Source: an uncultured Spartobacteria bacterium
GTDB lineage: Bacteria; Verrucomicrobiota; Verrucomicrobiia; Chthoniobacterales; Terrimicrobiaceae
Direction of reading: 5' to 3'
NCBI GenBank assembly: GCA_903915315.1
Contig: CAIWSO010000376.1
Span: 1 to 11,175 of the forward strand
DNA length: 11,175 bases
Positions 1 to 6,725 of this stretch are shown in pieces. The position numbers were made by a program, and so were the translations under genes. The first letter of the stretch is position 1. Each line of letters opens with the position of its first letter. The notes under the pieces were generated by a model. That model did no database searches, was not told where the DNA came from, and worked only from the letters and a program-made list of their open reading frames with translations.

Positions 1-444
1 CACCTCCAAAGCAACAAAATCCGCAAGGCCCTGCCAGCATTCACGCTAATTCATGGAGTGGACAATCTCGAACTCGCCCAACAAATCAACCGCATCGCTG
101 GCGAAATGGGACTCACTGCCAAGATCCTCTTGGAGATCAATGTCTCGGGGGAATCCTCGAAATTTGGATTTTTCCCGGCTGACCTCCGCGAAAATCTGGA
201 AGGCCTTTTGTGCCTTCCAAACATTCGCATAAATGGCCTGATGACGATGGCTCCCTACAGCGAAGATCCCGAGACAGCTAGGCCCGTATTTTCGAAGCTT
301 CGAATTTTGAGAGATGAACTCGCCGCAAAAACTGGCCAAGCCCTACGGGAACTTTCCATGGGCATGAGCGGAGATTTTGAGGTGGGAATTGAAGAGGGCG
401 CCACGATCGTTCGCATTGGCTCCTCGATATTCGGCCACCGCTAG
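1..444 (+). CDS. yggS: YggS-family PLP homeostasis protein (5' end missing)
   Basis: This is the C-terminal ~147 codons of a YggS/YggS-like pyridoxal 5'-phosphate-binding protein, which maintains cytosolic PLP and amino-acid homeostasis. The frame is open from base 1, so the start and the PLP-binding lysine (near residue 36 in the family) lie outside the window. Visible family motifs are HLQSNK at the very edge, LIHGVDNLELA, LLEINVSGESSKFGF, GLMTMAPY and the C-terminal phosphate-binding block LSMGMSGDFEVGIEEGAT followed by VRIGSSIFG. An internal GTG at 58 is not the true start because the conserved HLQSNK block lies upstream of it in the same frame. It ends with TAG and converges on the SPFH gene with a 31-bp gap and no convincing terminator. 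Family assignment is secure; the exact physiological role is known only for the family. Confidence 0.93.
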   Translation, partial: HLQSNKIRKALPAFTLIHGVDNLELAQQINRIAGEMGLTAKILLEINVSGESSKFGFFPADLRENLEGLLCLPNIRINGLMTMAPYSEDPETARPVFSKLRILRDELAAKTGQALRELSMGMSGDFEVGIEEGATIVRIGSSIFGHR

Positions 445-475
445 ATGATGGCAATAGGCCTAGTCGGAAATCCAA

Positions 476-1399
476 CTATCGCGGGGAAGATGCTCCGGAA
501 GCAGTTCCGGCAGGAGAGGTTCCTTGAAATTCACCGACATTCAAGAAGGGAACCACACCGCCGCCACTGATGCGCGGTAGGACACCATCCCATTTCTCGA
601 TAGAGCGAAGCTGAATAATCTCTGGGCTTTGTTTGAGAGCGAGAGCCTCACGCTGAATCGCATCCGCACGGGCTTTTGACTGAACTTCCGTAGAAAAAGC
701 TTCTGCCGAAGCCGCCAGTTTCCGCTCCTCGGCGCTGGCTTCTGCCTGGGTGACTCTCATGATTTTTTCATTTTTTGCCTGGAGAGCCATTTGCTCCGCC
801 TTCACTTTGGCCTCAATCGCTCGATTGAATTCAGGGGAAAAGTTGAAATCTGTGATGGCAAGGTTGGCGATATTGACAGCGTTTTCGAGTCCTTTTTCGC
901 GAAGCGTATTATTGATAAAAAGATTAAGGGATTCTTGGATTTGTTGTTTCACCAACTCCCGTTTGGTTACGAGCTCTTCGGCTGTGAATTTGGCTGTGAC
1001 AGCTTTGACGCATTCTTGAATCGCTGGTTCGACAAGTGAGGACGACACTTTAGCCAGCAATCCAATGCGTTGATAAATTTGCGGTGCCAATGCCCCGTTC
1101 AAAGAATACTGCATCGTGACCTGCGTGGTTACTAGTTGAAGATCCTTGGAGGCCGCCGTCGCTTGGGCATGACTAGCAGTGAGTCGGATGTCGACCTGCT
1201 GCACATGGTCAATAAAGGGCTTCTTAAAATGAAACCCCTCGGGAAGTGCGTTGGGCTGTACTGCACCTAGTGAGGCTATCACTCCGACATTTCCGCTCTG
1301 CACGATCACCGTCATCGATGAGAAAACAGCGAAGGCTATCACGAGAACAACGACTACTGGGACAAGATACCGCGCTGAAGAATTGGGAAAATCACTCAT
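476..1399 (-). CDS. Prohibitin / SPFH (Band 7) family membrane protein
   Basis: 307-residue membrane-anchored SPFH protein of the prohibitin/HflC type. Such proteins form large ring or cage assemblies on the membrane and often modulate FtsH-type proteases or membrane domains; here that role is inferred from the family. Residues 1-10 are short and cytoplasmic, about 11-33 form a very hydrophobic N-terminal anchor (VPVVVVLVIAFAVF), and about 34-190 hold the Band 7 domain with VQSGNVGVIASLGAV and PEGFHFKKPF near its start. About 190-260 is Ala/Glu/Lys/Gln-rich and predicted helical or coiled coil (VKAEQMALQAKNEK), typical of SPFH C termini. The tail (290-307) is Gly/Ser/Ala-rich. The ATG start is backed by a GAGG four bases upstream. 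It lies 73 bp downstream of rnhA on the same strand, so is probably the last gene of that transcript. No HflK/HflC partner is adjacent. Confidence 0.88.
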   Translation of the reverse strand: MSDFPNSSARYLVPVVVVLVIAFAVFSSMTVIVQSGNVGVIASLGAVQPNALPEGFHFKKPFIDHVQQVDIRLTASHAQATAASKDLQLVTTQVTMQYSLNGALAPQIYQRIGLLAKVSSSLVEPAIQECVKAVTAKFTAEELVTKRELVKQQIQESLNLFINNTLREKGLENAVNIANLAITDFNFSPEFNRAIEAKVKAEQMALQAKNEKIMRVTQAEASAEERKLAASAEAFSTEVQSKARADAIQREALALKQSPEIIQLRSIEKWDGVLPRISGGGVVPFLNVGEFQGTSPAGTASGASSPR

Positions 1400-1403
1400 A
1401 AGA

Positions 1404-1407
1404 CCTC
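1404..1407 (-). promoter_or_regulatory. Shine-Dalgarno site of the prohibitin gene
   Basis: On the minus strand GAGG lies four bases before the ATG at 1399. It is one of the few recognisable ribosome-binding sites in the window and supports this start. Confidence 0.5.
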
Positions 1408-1472
1408 ATATTCTATCTGGAATGCGGATTCCTGCCACAACTAATGATTCGCCACGCTTTGGAACTTTGGCG

Positions 1473-1982
1473 CTATGAATCAAAAAGATCGTCTTCGGTT
1501 TTTTTGAACTCTTTTAGAAGTGCTGCCAGTTGTTCTCTGCTATGGGATTTTTGGATTTTATCCATTTCGCCTCCTGCCAAAGCATCACACCGTTCGTTTT
1601 CGGGATGACCGGCATGTCCCTTGAGCCATTTCCATTCCATGAGGTGAAGCTTGGCACTCGCATCAAGTTCGCGCCAAAGGTCTGCATTTTTAACGGGTTT
1701 GCGGGTACTCGTGATCCAACCTTTCACGCGCCAAGAGTGAATCCACTCCGTGATTCCTTTACGGAGATATTGAGAGTCCGTGTAAATGAGAACCTCACAA
1801 GGTTCGGTGAGCAACTGAAGGGCTGAGATAGCGGCCCTGAGTTCCATTCGGTTATTCGTCGTCGCAGGTTCACCCCCCGAGACAGCACGCTCGTGCTTAC
1901 CGTAACGTAGGATGGCCGCCCAGCCTCCAGGGCCGGGGTTTCCCAAGCAGCCGCCATCCGTAAAAATCGTGACCTTTTTCAA
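1473..1982 (-). CDS. rnhA: Ribonuclease HI
   Basis: 169-residue ribonuclease HI, the cytosolic endonuclease that cuts the RNA strand of RNA-DNA hybrids (R-loops, primers). The whole catalytic set is visible: D9 in FTDGGCLGNPGPGGWA, E47 in NNRMELRAA, D69 in YTDSQY, H123 in WLKGHAGHPENERCD and D133. Spacing matches the E. coli enzyme residue for residue (D10, E48, D70, H124, D134). The start is TTG: the conserved MKKVTIFTDGG begins exactly there and I find no ATG or GTG start in frame just upstream. Length is slightly above the usual ~155 because of a charged C-terminal tail (from about 140). It lies between the RluA-type gene (57 bp upstream) and the SPFH gene, all on the same strand, so co-transcription is likely. 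Confidence 0.96.
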   Translation of the reverse strand: MKKVTIFTDGGCLGNPGPGGWAAILRYGKHERAVSGGEPATTNNRMELRAAISALQLLTEPCEVLIYTDSQYLRKGITEWIHSWRVKGWITSTRKPVKNADLWRELDASAKLHLMEWKWLKGHAGHPENERCDALAGGEMDKIQKSHSREQLAALLKEFKKTEDDLFDS

Positions 1983-2039
1983 TACGGCAATGATGAAAAG
2001 GTCCGCATCTCGATTGCAAAGGAATTTTTGAGCATCCGC

Positions 2040-2909
2040 CTAAACCAACCGAGCGAGTTCTTTAGGAAGAGGGCATGTAAAAACCATGTCTTTTCCGGAA
2101 ACGGGATGCGGAAACCTAAGCGCACTGGAATGAAGTCCAAGACGCTTCGCCGGATTGCTCACGGCCCCATATTTTTTATCACCAACGATCGGGCAACCAG
2201 CCTCTGAGAGCTGAACACGAATCTGGTGACGGCGCCCCGTTTCTAAAGTGAGCTCCACGAGGGAACGGTGGGCGGTCGTGGCTAAAACCCGGAAGTGAGT
2301 AACCGCATGGCGAGTATTTTCACTCCGTGCCACGCTGAAAACCTTGAAGGGATTCGTCTCATCCAAGTCGGACTCAAAGATTCCGCGGGGCTCACGCAAG
2401 CGACCTTCGACAACTGCCTCGTATCGCTTCTCGGCATCATCCCAACGAGACTGAAGGATTTCTTTGGACTCTGGCGTCTTTGCAAAAACCATGAGTCCGG
2501 ATGTTTCACGATCCAAGCGGTGAACGATCCAGACTCTCTCCTTCGACATCGGATTGCCATGTCGGACATGCTCCGTGAGCTGGAAGTAGGCCGTCTTTTC
2601 CTGCTCGGCCTCGCTGGCAATGCTCAAAAGATCCGGCGGCTTATCGATCACAATAATATCTGCATCCTCAAAAAAAACACGAATTCCAGATCCCACAACA
2701 GAGCGGGGGGAAGCAAATCGATCGTTGCGAACCGCCACGACATCGCCGGGATGGAGCGGGTGGTTGAACTGCGAAATCGCACGCCCATTCACCGTGATCG
2801 CTTGATACTTGAGCCATGTCCGAATCTGCTTTTTTTTAAGCTCTGGCCAAGTGGCGAAACAATAAGCCAGCAACTCGGCTTGGCAGGTGACAGTGGATGG
2901 TTTTGGCAT
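2040..2909 (-). CDS. RluA-family RNA pseudouridine synthase
   Basis: 289-residue RluA-family pseudouridine synthase, which isomerises uridine in rRNA or tRNA. Counting from the ATG, an S4-like RNA-binding region covers about residues 20-62 (KKKQIRTWLKYQAITVNG, HPGDVVAV). The catalytic domain follows with IIVIDKPPDLLSI at about 85-97. The signature motif VHRLDRETSGLMVF comes next, its Asp (D133) being the catalytic nucleophile. Later motifs LVELTLETGRRHQIRVQL and PIVGDKKYG are also typical. Target uridines cannot be assigned from sequence. A TTG two codons upstream (2915) would add Met-Pro; neither start has a clear ribosome-binding site and I prefer the ATG. It is the first gene of a probable RluA-rnhA-SPFH transcript. 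Confidence 0.93.
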   Translation of the reverse strand: MPKPSTVTCQAELLAYCFATWPELKKKQIRTWLKYQAITVNGRAISQFNHPLHPGDVVAVRNDRFASPRSVVGSGIRVFFEDADIIVIDKPPDLLSIASEAEQEKTAYFQLTEHVRHGNPMSKERVWIVHRLDRETSGLMVFAKTPESKEILQSRWDDAEKRYEAVVEGRLREPRGIFESDLDETNPFKVFSVARSENTRHAVTHFRVLATTAHRSLVELTLETGRRHQIRVQLSEAGCPIVGDKKYGAVSNPAKRLGLHSSALRFPHPVSGKDMVFTCPLPKELARLV

Positions 2910-2980
2910 GGGCAATATCCAAGACTATATTCAGACTCCGAAGCCCAGACCATTCCGAATTCAAATCGGATGATGACTTT

Positions 2981-3613
2981 TTAATTGATGGGTTTTTTAT
3001 AGAAGCGCAACGCTTCCACCGGACCAGGAAAATCGCTAAGAAGATGAATCCCATTAATTCCTCCGGCACCGGGATCACGAACGAGATACTCGTATCCACT
3101 CTTCCCGCAGATAACGACAAAGTGCGTGATTCCGCTCGGATAGCGCACTCGCACAATGACGGGATTTCCTTTTAGCAGATTCGTATCCATCAAAAAATAC
3201 GACCCCGTATCTTCGTAATGAGGCAGAATTTTAGCTGCTAGGGCCGGATCAAAAACAGGCGCTTTCTCCCAATAAATCCATCCCTCCGGAGTGAAACCCG
3301 CTTCGGTCTTTTGAAGAAAAGCATTGAGATGACCGGGATCCGTTTGGGCGCCATATCCAGCGAGAACCATCGCCGCAGATGAGACCGCACAACCCGACTG
3401 CGCCAACGTTTCATCAGTCGCTCCTAATTGATCCCCTCCCCAAGCCGAATCCGATTGTAAAAAATGGGGCCCCTCTAAAAGGATAGTGTACGGGATATAA
3501 AGCCCACCGGAGGTATTGAGTGGTTGCTTTTGCATCCATCCCCTGCCCCAGAAAATGACGCACCCCAAAGCCAGACCAATCAGGATAAAAAATAAAAAGC
3601 GCCTTGCGGTCAT
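2981..3613 (-). CDS. Membrane-anchored C39-like cysteine peptidase-family protein
   Basis: 210-residue protein with an N-terminal hydrophobic anchor or signal (about 5-24, RRFLFFILIGLALGCVIFWG) and an extracytoplasmic domain resembling peptidase C39-like (papain fold) proteins. Candidate active-site elements are in the expected order: a Gln in HFLQSDSAW (Q53), Cys in QSGCAVSSAAMVLAGYG (C75), His in SGITHFVVICG (H164) and Asp in YLVRDPGAGG (D180). The substrate is unknown. The LALGC sequence hints at a lipobox but lacks the preferred residue at -3, so I call it a membrane anchor rather than a lipoprotein. A TTG at 3640 would add nine residues and overlap the divergent gene by one base; ATG 3613 gives a more normal signal sequence. 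There is no ribosome-binding site for either. Family level is likely, catalysis is inferred. Confidence 0.75.
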   Translation of the reverse strand: MTARRFLFFILIGLALGCVIFWGRGWMQKQPLNTSGGLYIPYTILLEGPHFLQSDSAWGGDQLGATDETLAQSGCAVSSAAMVLAGYGAQTDPGHLNAFLQKTEAGFTPEGWIYWEKAPVFDPALAAKILPHYEDTGSYFLMDTNLLKGNPVIVRVRYPSGITHFVVICGKSGYEYLVRDPGAGGINGIHLLSDFPGPVEALRFYKKPIN

Positions 3614-3639
3614 GAAGAAAATCGCGTTGTTGAAAGCCA

Positions 3640-4383
3640 ATGAAGTTGTTTTGTTTTTTGGCCCTCTGCCTCACCGTCACTCTCCGCGCGAATGATTTCA
3701 ATGCGATTGTGCTCGAGCAAATCCAAACAATGCCATCCGGAGGCGGATATGCCACAACCCGTGCGGCACACGATGCCCTGCTGGACTCGTGCGCAACCTC
3801 CTCTGAGGGCATTCGTATTCAGGCATCCCATGCGGCTCCCAGTTATTGCTCAGGCGCGACCTATCTTGTTTTTCTAAAAACCCTGCTGGTGCTCCAGAAT
3901 CGTGGAACAATAAATATCGGAGCGGAAGCTTGGAAGGCCTTGTTGCCGGCGCGCCTCGCGGACGGGGTTGGCATTTGGGGACGCTGGAATGCCAACGGAC
4001 CAGGGACGGCAAGGCTTTTCCATGAACTCCAGCTTGGGCGAAATTTCACTTCCTACAATGATGCCCAACCGGGTGATTTTATGAAAATCTTCTGGAATAA
4101 TTCCATTGGAAAAAACGAACGCGGACACTCTGTTGTGTTTCTGGGATTGGAAAAGAAGGATGGCGTCGATCAAGTCCGGTTTTGGTCCAGCAATAAGCCC
4201 AACGGATATGGCGAAAAAAGCGTCCCAAAATCCAAAGTCGCCCGTGCGCTTTTTTCACGCTTGGAATTCCCCTCGAACCTTAATCAAATAGCCACTCTCC
4301 CCACGCGTGACAAATACCTCGCAAACATGCTCCACGTAGACTCCTCAATCGAGGAAGTCGGCAAAATGACGGGCTCGCGTTAG
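3640..4383 (+). CDS. Secreted NlpC/P60-like (papain-fold) hypothetical protein
   Basis: 247-residue protein with an apparent signal peptide (MKLFCFLALCLTVTLRA, cleavage around residue 17-18). I do not recognise a named gene. The body has the order expected of an NlpC/P60- or CHAP-like amidase fold: a Cys at the start of a helix (C70 in PSYCSGATYLVFLKTLL), a PGDF block (144-147 in DAQPGDFMKIFWN), then a His in a strand (H163 in RGHSVVFLGL) followed by VRFWSSN. If active it would act in the periplasm, for instance on peptidoglycan peptides. Catalysis is inferred. It is divergent from the C39-like gene, with only 26 bp between the two chosen ATG codons, and 72 bp before the preferred pyrF start. 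It ends in TAG. Confidence 0.72.
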   Translation: MKLFCFLALCLTVTLRANDFNAIVLEQIQTMPSGGGYATTRAAHDALLDSCATSSEGIRIQASHAAPSYCSGATYLVFLKTLLVLQNRGTINIGAEAWKALLPARLADGVGIWGRWNANGPGTARLFHELQLGRNFTSYNDAQPGDFMKIFWNNSIGKNERGHSVVFLGLEKKDGVDQVRFWSSNKPNGYGEKSVPKSKVARALFSRLEFPSNLNQIATLPTRDKYLANMLHVDSSIEEVGKMTGSR

Positions 4384-4398
4384 ATCAAGGAACCCAGC

Positions 4399-4404
4399 AG
4401 GAGG
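4399..4404 (+). promoter_or_regulatory. Strong Shine-Dalgarno (AGGAGG) before pyrF
   Basis: A perfect AGGAGG stands 6 nt before an in-frame TTG (4411) and directly against another TTG (4405). It lies too far (51 nt) from the family-typical ATG at 4456. It may mark a TTG start that gives PyrF 15 extra N-terminal residues. Confidence 0.5.
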
Positions 4405-4455
4405 TTGACTTTGCCTAAGCCCTCCATTCTCATGCCCTGCAGTTTTCAGACATCC

Positions 4456-5166
4456 ATGCCAACCTCCGCAAAAAATAAGATCATCATCGCCGTCGACGCC
4501 CCGAACGCCAAAGCCGCCCTCAAGTTAGTGGACCAACTGTCTGGTCAGGGGTGCCTTTTCAAGATCGGCCTGCAACTTTTCACGGCAGAAGGGCCTTCCA
4601 TCGTTCGCGAGATTCAAGCTCGAGGTGCGCGCGTTTTTCTTGATCTGAAATTCCACGACATTCCCAATACCGCACGAGAAGCTGTTCATTCCGCTGTCGC
4701 GCTCGGTGTTGATATGACAACCATTCATCTTTGCGGAGGTCCCGAGATGGTTGGCGAGTCTGTCCGTGCTGCAAATGAATCAAATACCCTTGTTCTCGGG
4801 GTTTCTGTCCTCACCAGTATGGATGAAGCCTCTTTGCGTGCAGTGAGCGTGCCAATGACTCCCCGCGACCAAGTGTTGCACCTCGCACAAATGGGTGTCG
4901 CCAATGGCCTCCGAGGCATTGTTGCAAGCCCACTCGAACTGGCTCCACTCCGTGAAAAATTCGGCACGGCTCTCACAATCGTAACGCCTGGCGTTCGTCC
5001 TGCCGGAAGCGACACGGGAGACCAAAAGCGCATCATGACTCCCGGCGATGCCATTCGAGCAGGCGCAGATTACCTTGTGATCGGGCGACCCATCACGGGT
5101 GCCTCATCCCCTTTGGACGCCTTGGAATCCATTGCCGACGAGGTGGAGAGTGCCACTCATGGATGA
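4456..5166 (+). CDS. pyrF: Orotidine 5'-phosphate decarboxylase
   Basis: 236-residue OMP decarboxylase, which converts orotidine 5'-monophosphate to UMP in the last step of de novo pyrimidine synthesis (cytosolic TIM-barrel dimer). Motifs are IIIAVDAPN (D13), LFKIGLQLF (K36) and the signature DLKFHDIPNT (residues 63-72), which supplies the catalytic Asp-x-Lys and second Asp. VTPGVRP and DYLVIGRPIT near the C terminus form the phosphate-binding region. The ATG at 4456 places the first strand eight residues in, as usual for the group I family. However, the frame is open upstream to TTG 4411, which has an ideal AGGAGG, so the protein may be 251 residues. No other pyrimidine genes are nearby. The stop is TGA, 51 bp before the L,D-transpeptidase start. 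Confidence 0.95.
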   Translation: MPTSAKNKIIIAVDAPNAKAALKLVDQLSGQGCLFKIGLQLFTAEGPSIVREIQARGARVFLDLKFHDIPNTAREAVHSAVALGVDMTTIHLCGGPEMVGESVRAANESNTLVLGVSVLTSMDEASLRAVSVPMTPRDQVLHLAQMGVANGLRGIVASPLELAPLREKFGTALTIVTPGVRPAGSDTGDQKRIMTPGDAIRAGADYLVIGRPITGASSPLDALESIADEVESATHG

Positions 5167-5217
5167 GCGTTCAGCTTGACGCCATGAATGGGGCGGCTTA
5201 ATTGTTCGATACACCTG

Positions 5218-5829
5218 ATGACTCGCAAGGATTTCCTCACACTCGCCACCGCAGCCGTTTTACTAAGCGGATGCGCCAGCTACGATCGCCGCCTGAACGA
5301 TAAAAAAACCAGTTACCTTGGCACAGATGGCTCGATTATTTATCGCTCCAGCGCTTCGACACTGGCTGATAAAAACTCGTATTGGGACGGGGACGGAGTG
5401 GATGGAGCCTCGTCCATTGTCATCAGCCTCAGCGAGCAAACAGCTTCTTTTTACAAAGGCACAAAACTCGTAGGCGTATCCGCTATATCGAGTGGGCGTG
5501 AAGGTTTCGGGACTCCGACTGGCGCATACAAAATCTCTCAAAAAAATCCCAACCACGTCTCGAACCTCTATGGGGATTTCGTGAACGCCCAAGGCGACGT
5601 TTTAGTGAAGGACGTGACCAATGGAAAAGATCCTGTTCCTGCGGGCGGAAAGTTTGCCGGCGCGCCGATGCCATTCTTCATGCGCTTAGGCAAAACCGGC
5701 GTCGGCTTGCACCAAGGATTCCTACCAGGTGTGCCGGACAGCCATGGTTGTATTCGCATGCCTGAACGCATGGTGAAGATTTTCTTCGAAAATGCCCCCA
5801 TGGGTACACCGGTAACGGTCACCCGCTAA
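5218..5829 (+). CDS. L,D-transpeptidase (YkuD domain) lipoprotein
   Basis: 203-residue lipoprotein of the L,D-transpeptidase family, which cross-links peptidoglycan stem peptides or attaches proteins to them in the periplasm. MTRKDFLTLATAAVLLSGC ends in a perfect lipobox (LSGC, lipidated C19); residue +2 is Ala, consistent with outer-membrane sorting. The TRKDFL segment resembles a weak Tat motif. The YkuD domain runs from about 64 (SSIVISLSEQTASFYKGTKL) to the end. GTPTGAYKISQKN lies in the middle, and the active-site block follows: H165 in GVGLHQGF, then DSHGCIRMP with S175, H176, G177, C178 (nucleophile) and R180. A second ATG ten codons upstream (5188) would bury the signal peptide, so I prefer 5218. 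It faces the Spy-like gene with a 9-bp gap. Confidence 0.93.
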   Translation: MTRKDFLTLATAAVLLSGCASYDRRLNDKKTSYLGTDGSIIYRSSASTLADKNSYWDGDGVDGASSIVISLSEQTASFYKGTKLVGVSAISSGREGFGTPTGAYKISQKNPNHVSNLYGDFVNAQGDVLVKDVTNGKDPVPAGGKFAGAPMPFFMRLGKTGVGLHQGFLPGVPDSHGCIRMPERMVKIFFENAPMGTPVTVTR

Positions 5830-5838
5830 GTTTGGCAA

Positions 5839-6345
5839 TTATTGATCCTCAGGCCGAGGCGGTGGCGGAGGCATTCCTTTCCGTTGACCCTGCTTTCTTA
5901 ACTCTCGAAGGCTACTTTGCTGATCAGGGGATAGGATTAATTTGATCTTCAGCATCATTCCGAGCTGAAGATGCTTCATTTCATTTTCAATCACTAGGAC
6001 CTTATCGAGCTGCAAGAGTACATTTTTTTCATCAGGGCGTGTCAGTTTTAGGAGAGCATCGAGGGTTTCCTCCTCCGAACTGAGTTGCCACTGCAGATCA
6101 GTGAAGCGAGGAAGAGATTTCAGCATCTCAGCGCGGATCGCAGCCTGCTGATCAACTGTTAGGTCAATCGCCTTCTGATTGCGCATGACAAGCTCTGGCG
6201 AAAACAGGCTTTCAGACTTTATGCCACTTCCTGGGCTGCCAGATAGTGGACGTGGGCCGTCTTGTGGTGGGGGGGGCGGTGGTGGTTGCTGGCTCCATGC
6301 TTGCGAGCCGATAATAACAAAGAGGACAATGAGAGGGAGTTTCAT
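5839..6345 (-). CDS. Spy/CpxP-like periplasmic sensor-type protein
   Basis: 168-residue exported protein. The signal peptide is MKLPLIVLFVIIGSQAWSQ, followed by seven prolines (residues 21-27). A helical core (about 45-152) carries two LTxxQ-like motifs, LTVDQQ (62-67) and LSPDQQ (138-143), which are the hallmark of the Spy/CpxP/CnrX/ZraP superfamily of periplasmic chaperones and metal or envelope-stress sensors. Met and His cluster in MKHLQLGMM (123-131), possibly metal-related. A second proline run (159-163) ends the protein. Its ATG overlaps the stop of the membrane-protein gene by 4 nt (ATGA), indicating translational coupling in the sigma operon. By analogy with CnrX it may be the periplasmic sensor that controls the anti-sigma factor; that is inference. 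It converges on the L,D-transpeptidase gene. Confidence 0.75.
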   Translation of the reverse strand: MKLPLIVLFVIIGSQAWSQQPPPPPPPQDGPRPLSGSPGSGIKSESLFSPELVMRNQKAIDLTVDQQAAIRAEMLKSLPRFTDLQWQLSSEEETLDALLKLTRPDEKNVLLQLDKVLVIENEMKHLQLGMMLKIKLILSPDQQSSLRELRKQGQRKGMPPPPPRPEDQ

Positions 6346-6725
6346 AGTGATTGGTTTTGAGTTGTGGATGTATCGCCATCCTCAATCCACGAGTCTGTAT
6401 TCGTAGGTGAGGCGGAAGAAATGGAATGCCTGGAATCTGCGAGCAGTCCATCCGTGGAAGCTGACCAACTAGAGAAAGCTGCCCATGATGCCGTTTCATC
6501 AACGACATCGACGGTGCTCTTTTTGAAAGGCGATCCGAAGTAAAGAAGTGCGGTCAACAGAGCCATTCCTGCAACGAATCGGCCCCATGGGAAAAACTCA
6601 AAAAATGAGTCCTTCTTTTTAGATCTGCCTCTGCGGAGCACTCGATCCAATGATGGCGTTCTGGTCTCGTCGATTTCCTTTAAGCGAGCAAAGGCTTTAT
6701 GAATGGGGTCGTTGTTTGTATTCAT
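6342..6725 (-). CDS. Single-pass membrane protein, probable anti-sigma factor
   Basis: 127-residue protein with no family motif I can name. It has a ~48-residue charged N-terminal segment (DPIHKAFARLKEIDETRTPS, then RRGRSKKK) and one transmembrane helix at about 49-64 (RFVAGMALLTALLYFG). A ~60-residue Ser/Thr/Asp-rich tail follows and is predicted to be periplasmic. The start overlaps the sigma gene by 29 nt and the end overlaps the Spy-like gene by 4 nt, so the three are translationally coupled. A short cytosolic helix plus one membrane pass next to an ECF sigma gene is the plan of anti-sigma factors such as CnrY. It lacks a zinc-binding (ZAS) HxxxCxxC motif. Function is inferred from size, topology and context. 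Confidence 0.65.
   Translation of the reverse strand: MNTNNDPIHKAFARLKEIDETRTPSLDRVLRRGRSKKKDSFFEFFPWGRFVAGMALLTALLYFGSPFKKSTVDVVDETASWAAFSSWSASTDGLLADSRHSISSASPTNTDSWIEDGDTSTTQNQSL

Noticed and set aside
455..462. TAGGCCTA palindrome between the convergent YggS and SPFH genes
   Set aside because: Eight bases, no T-run and no repeat elsewhere; likely chance.
2951..2965. Hairpin between the RluA-type and C39-like genes
   Set aside because: Only a 4-bp CCGA/TCGG stem without a clear U-tract on the minus strand.
2295..2984. Long plus-strand open frame opposite the RluA-type gene
   Set aside because: The minus-strand product has full RluA motifs; the opposite frame has no recognisable domain or composition.
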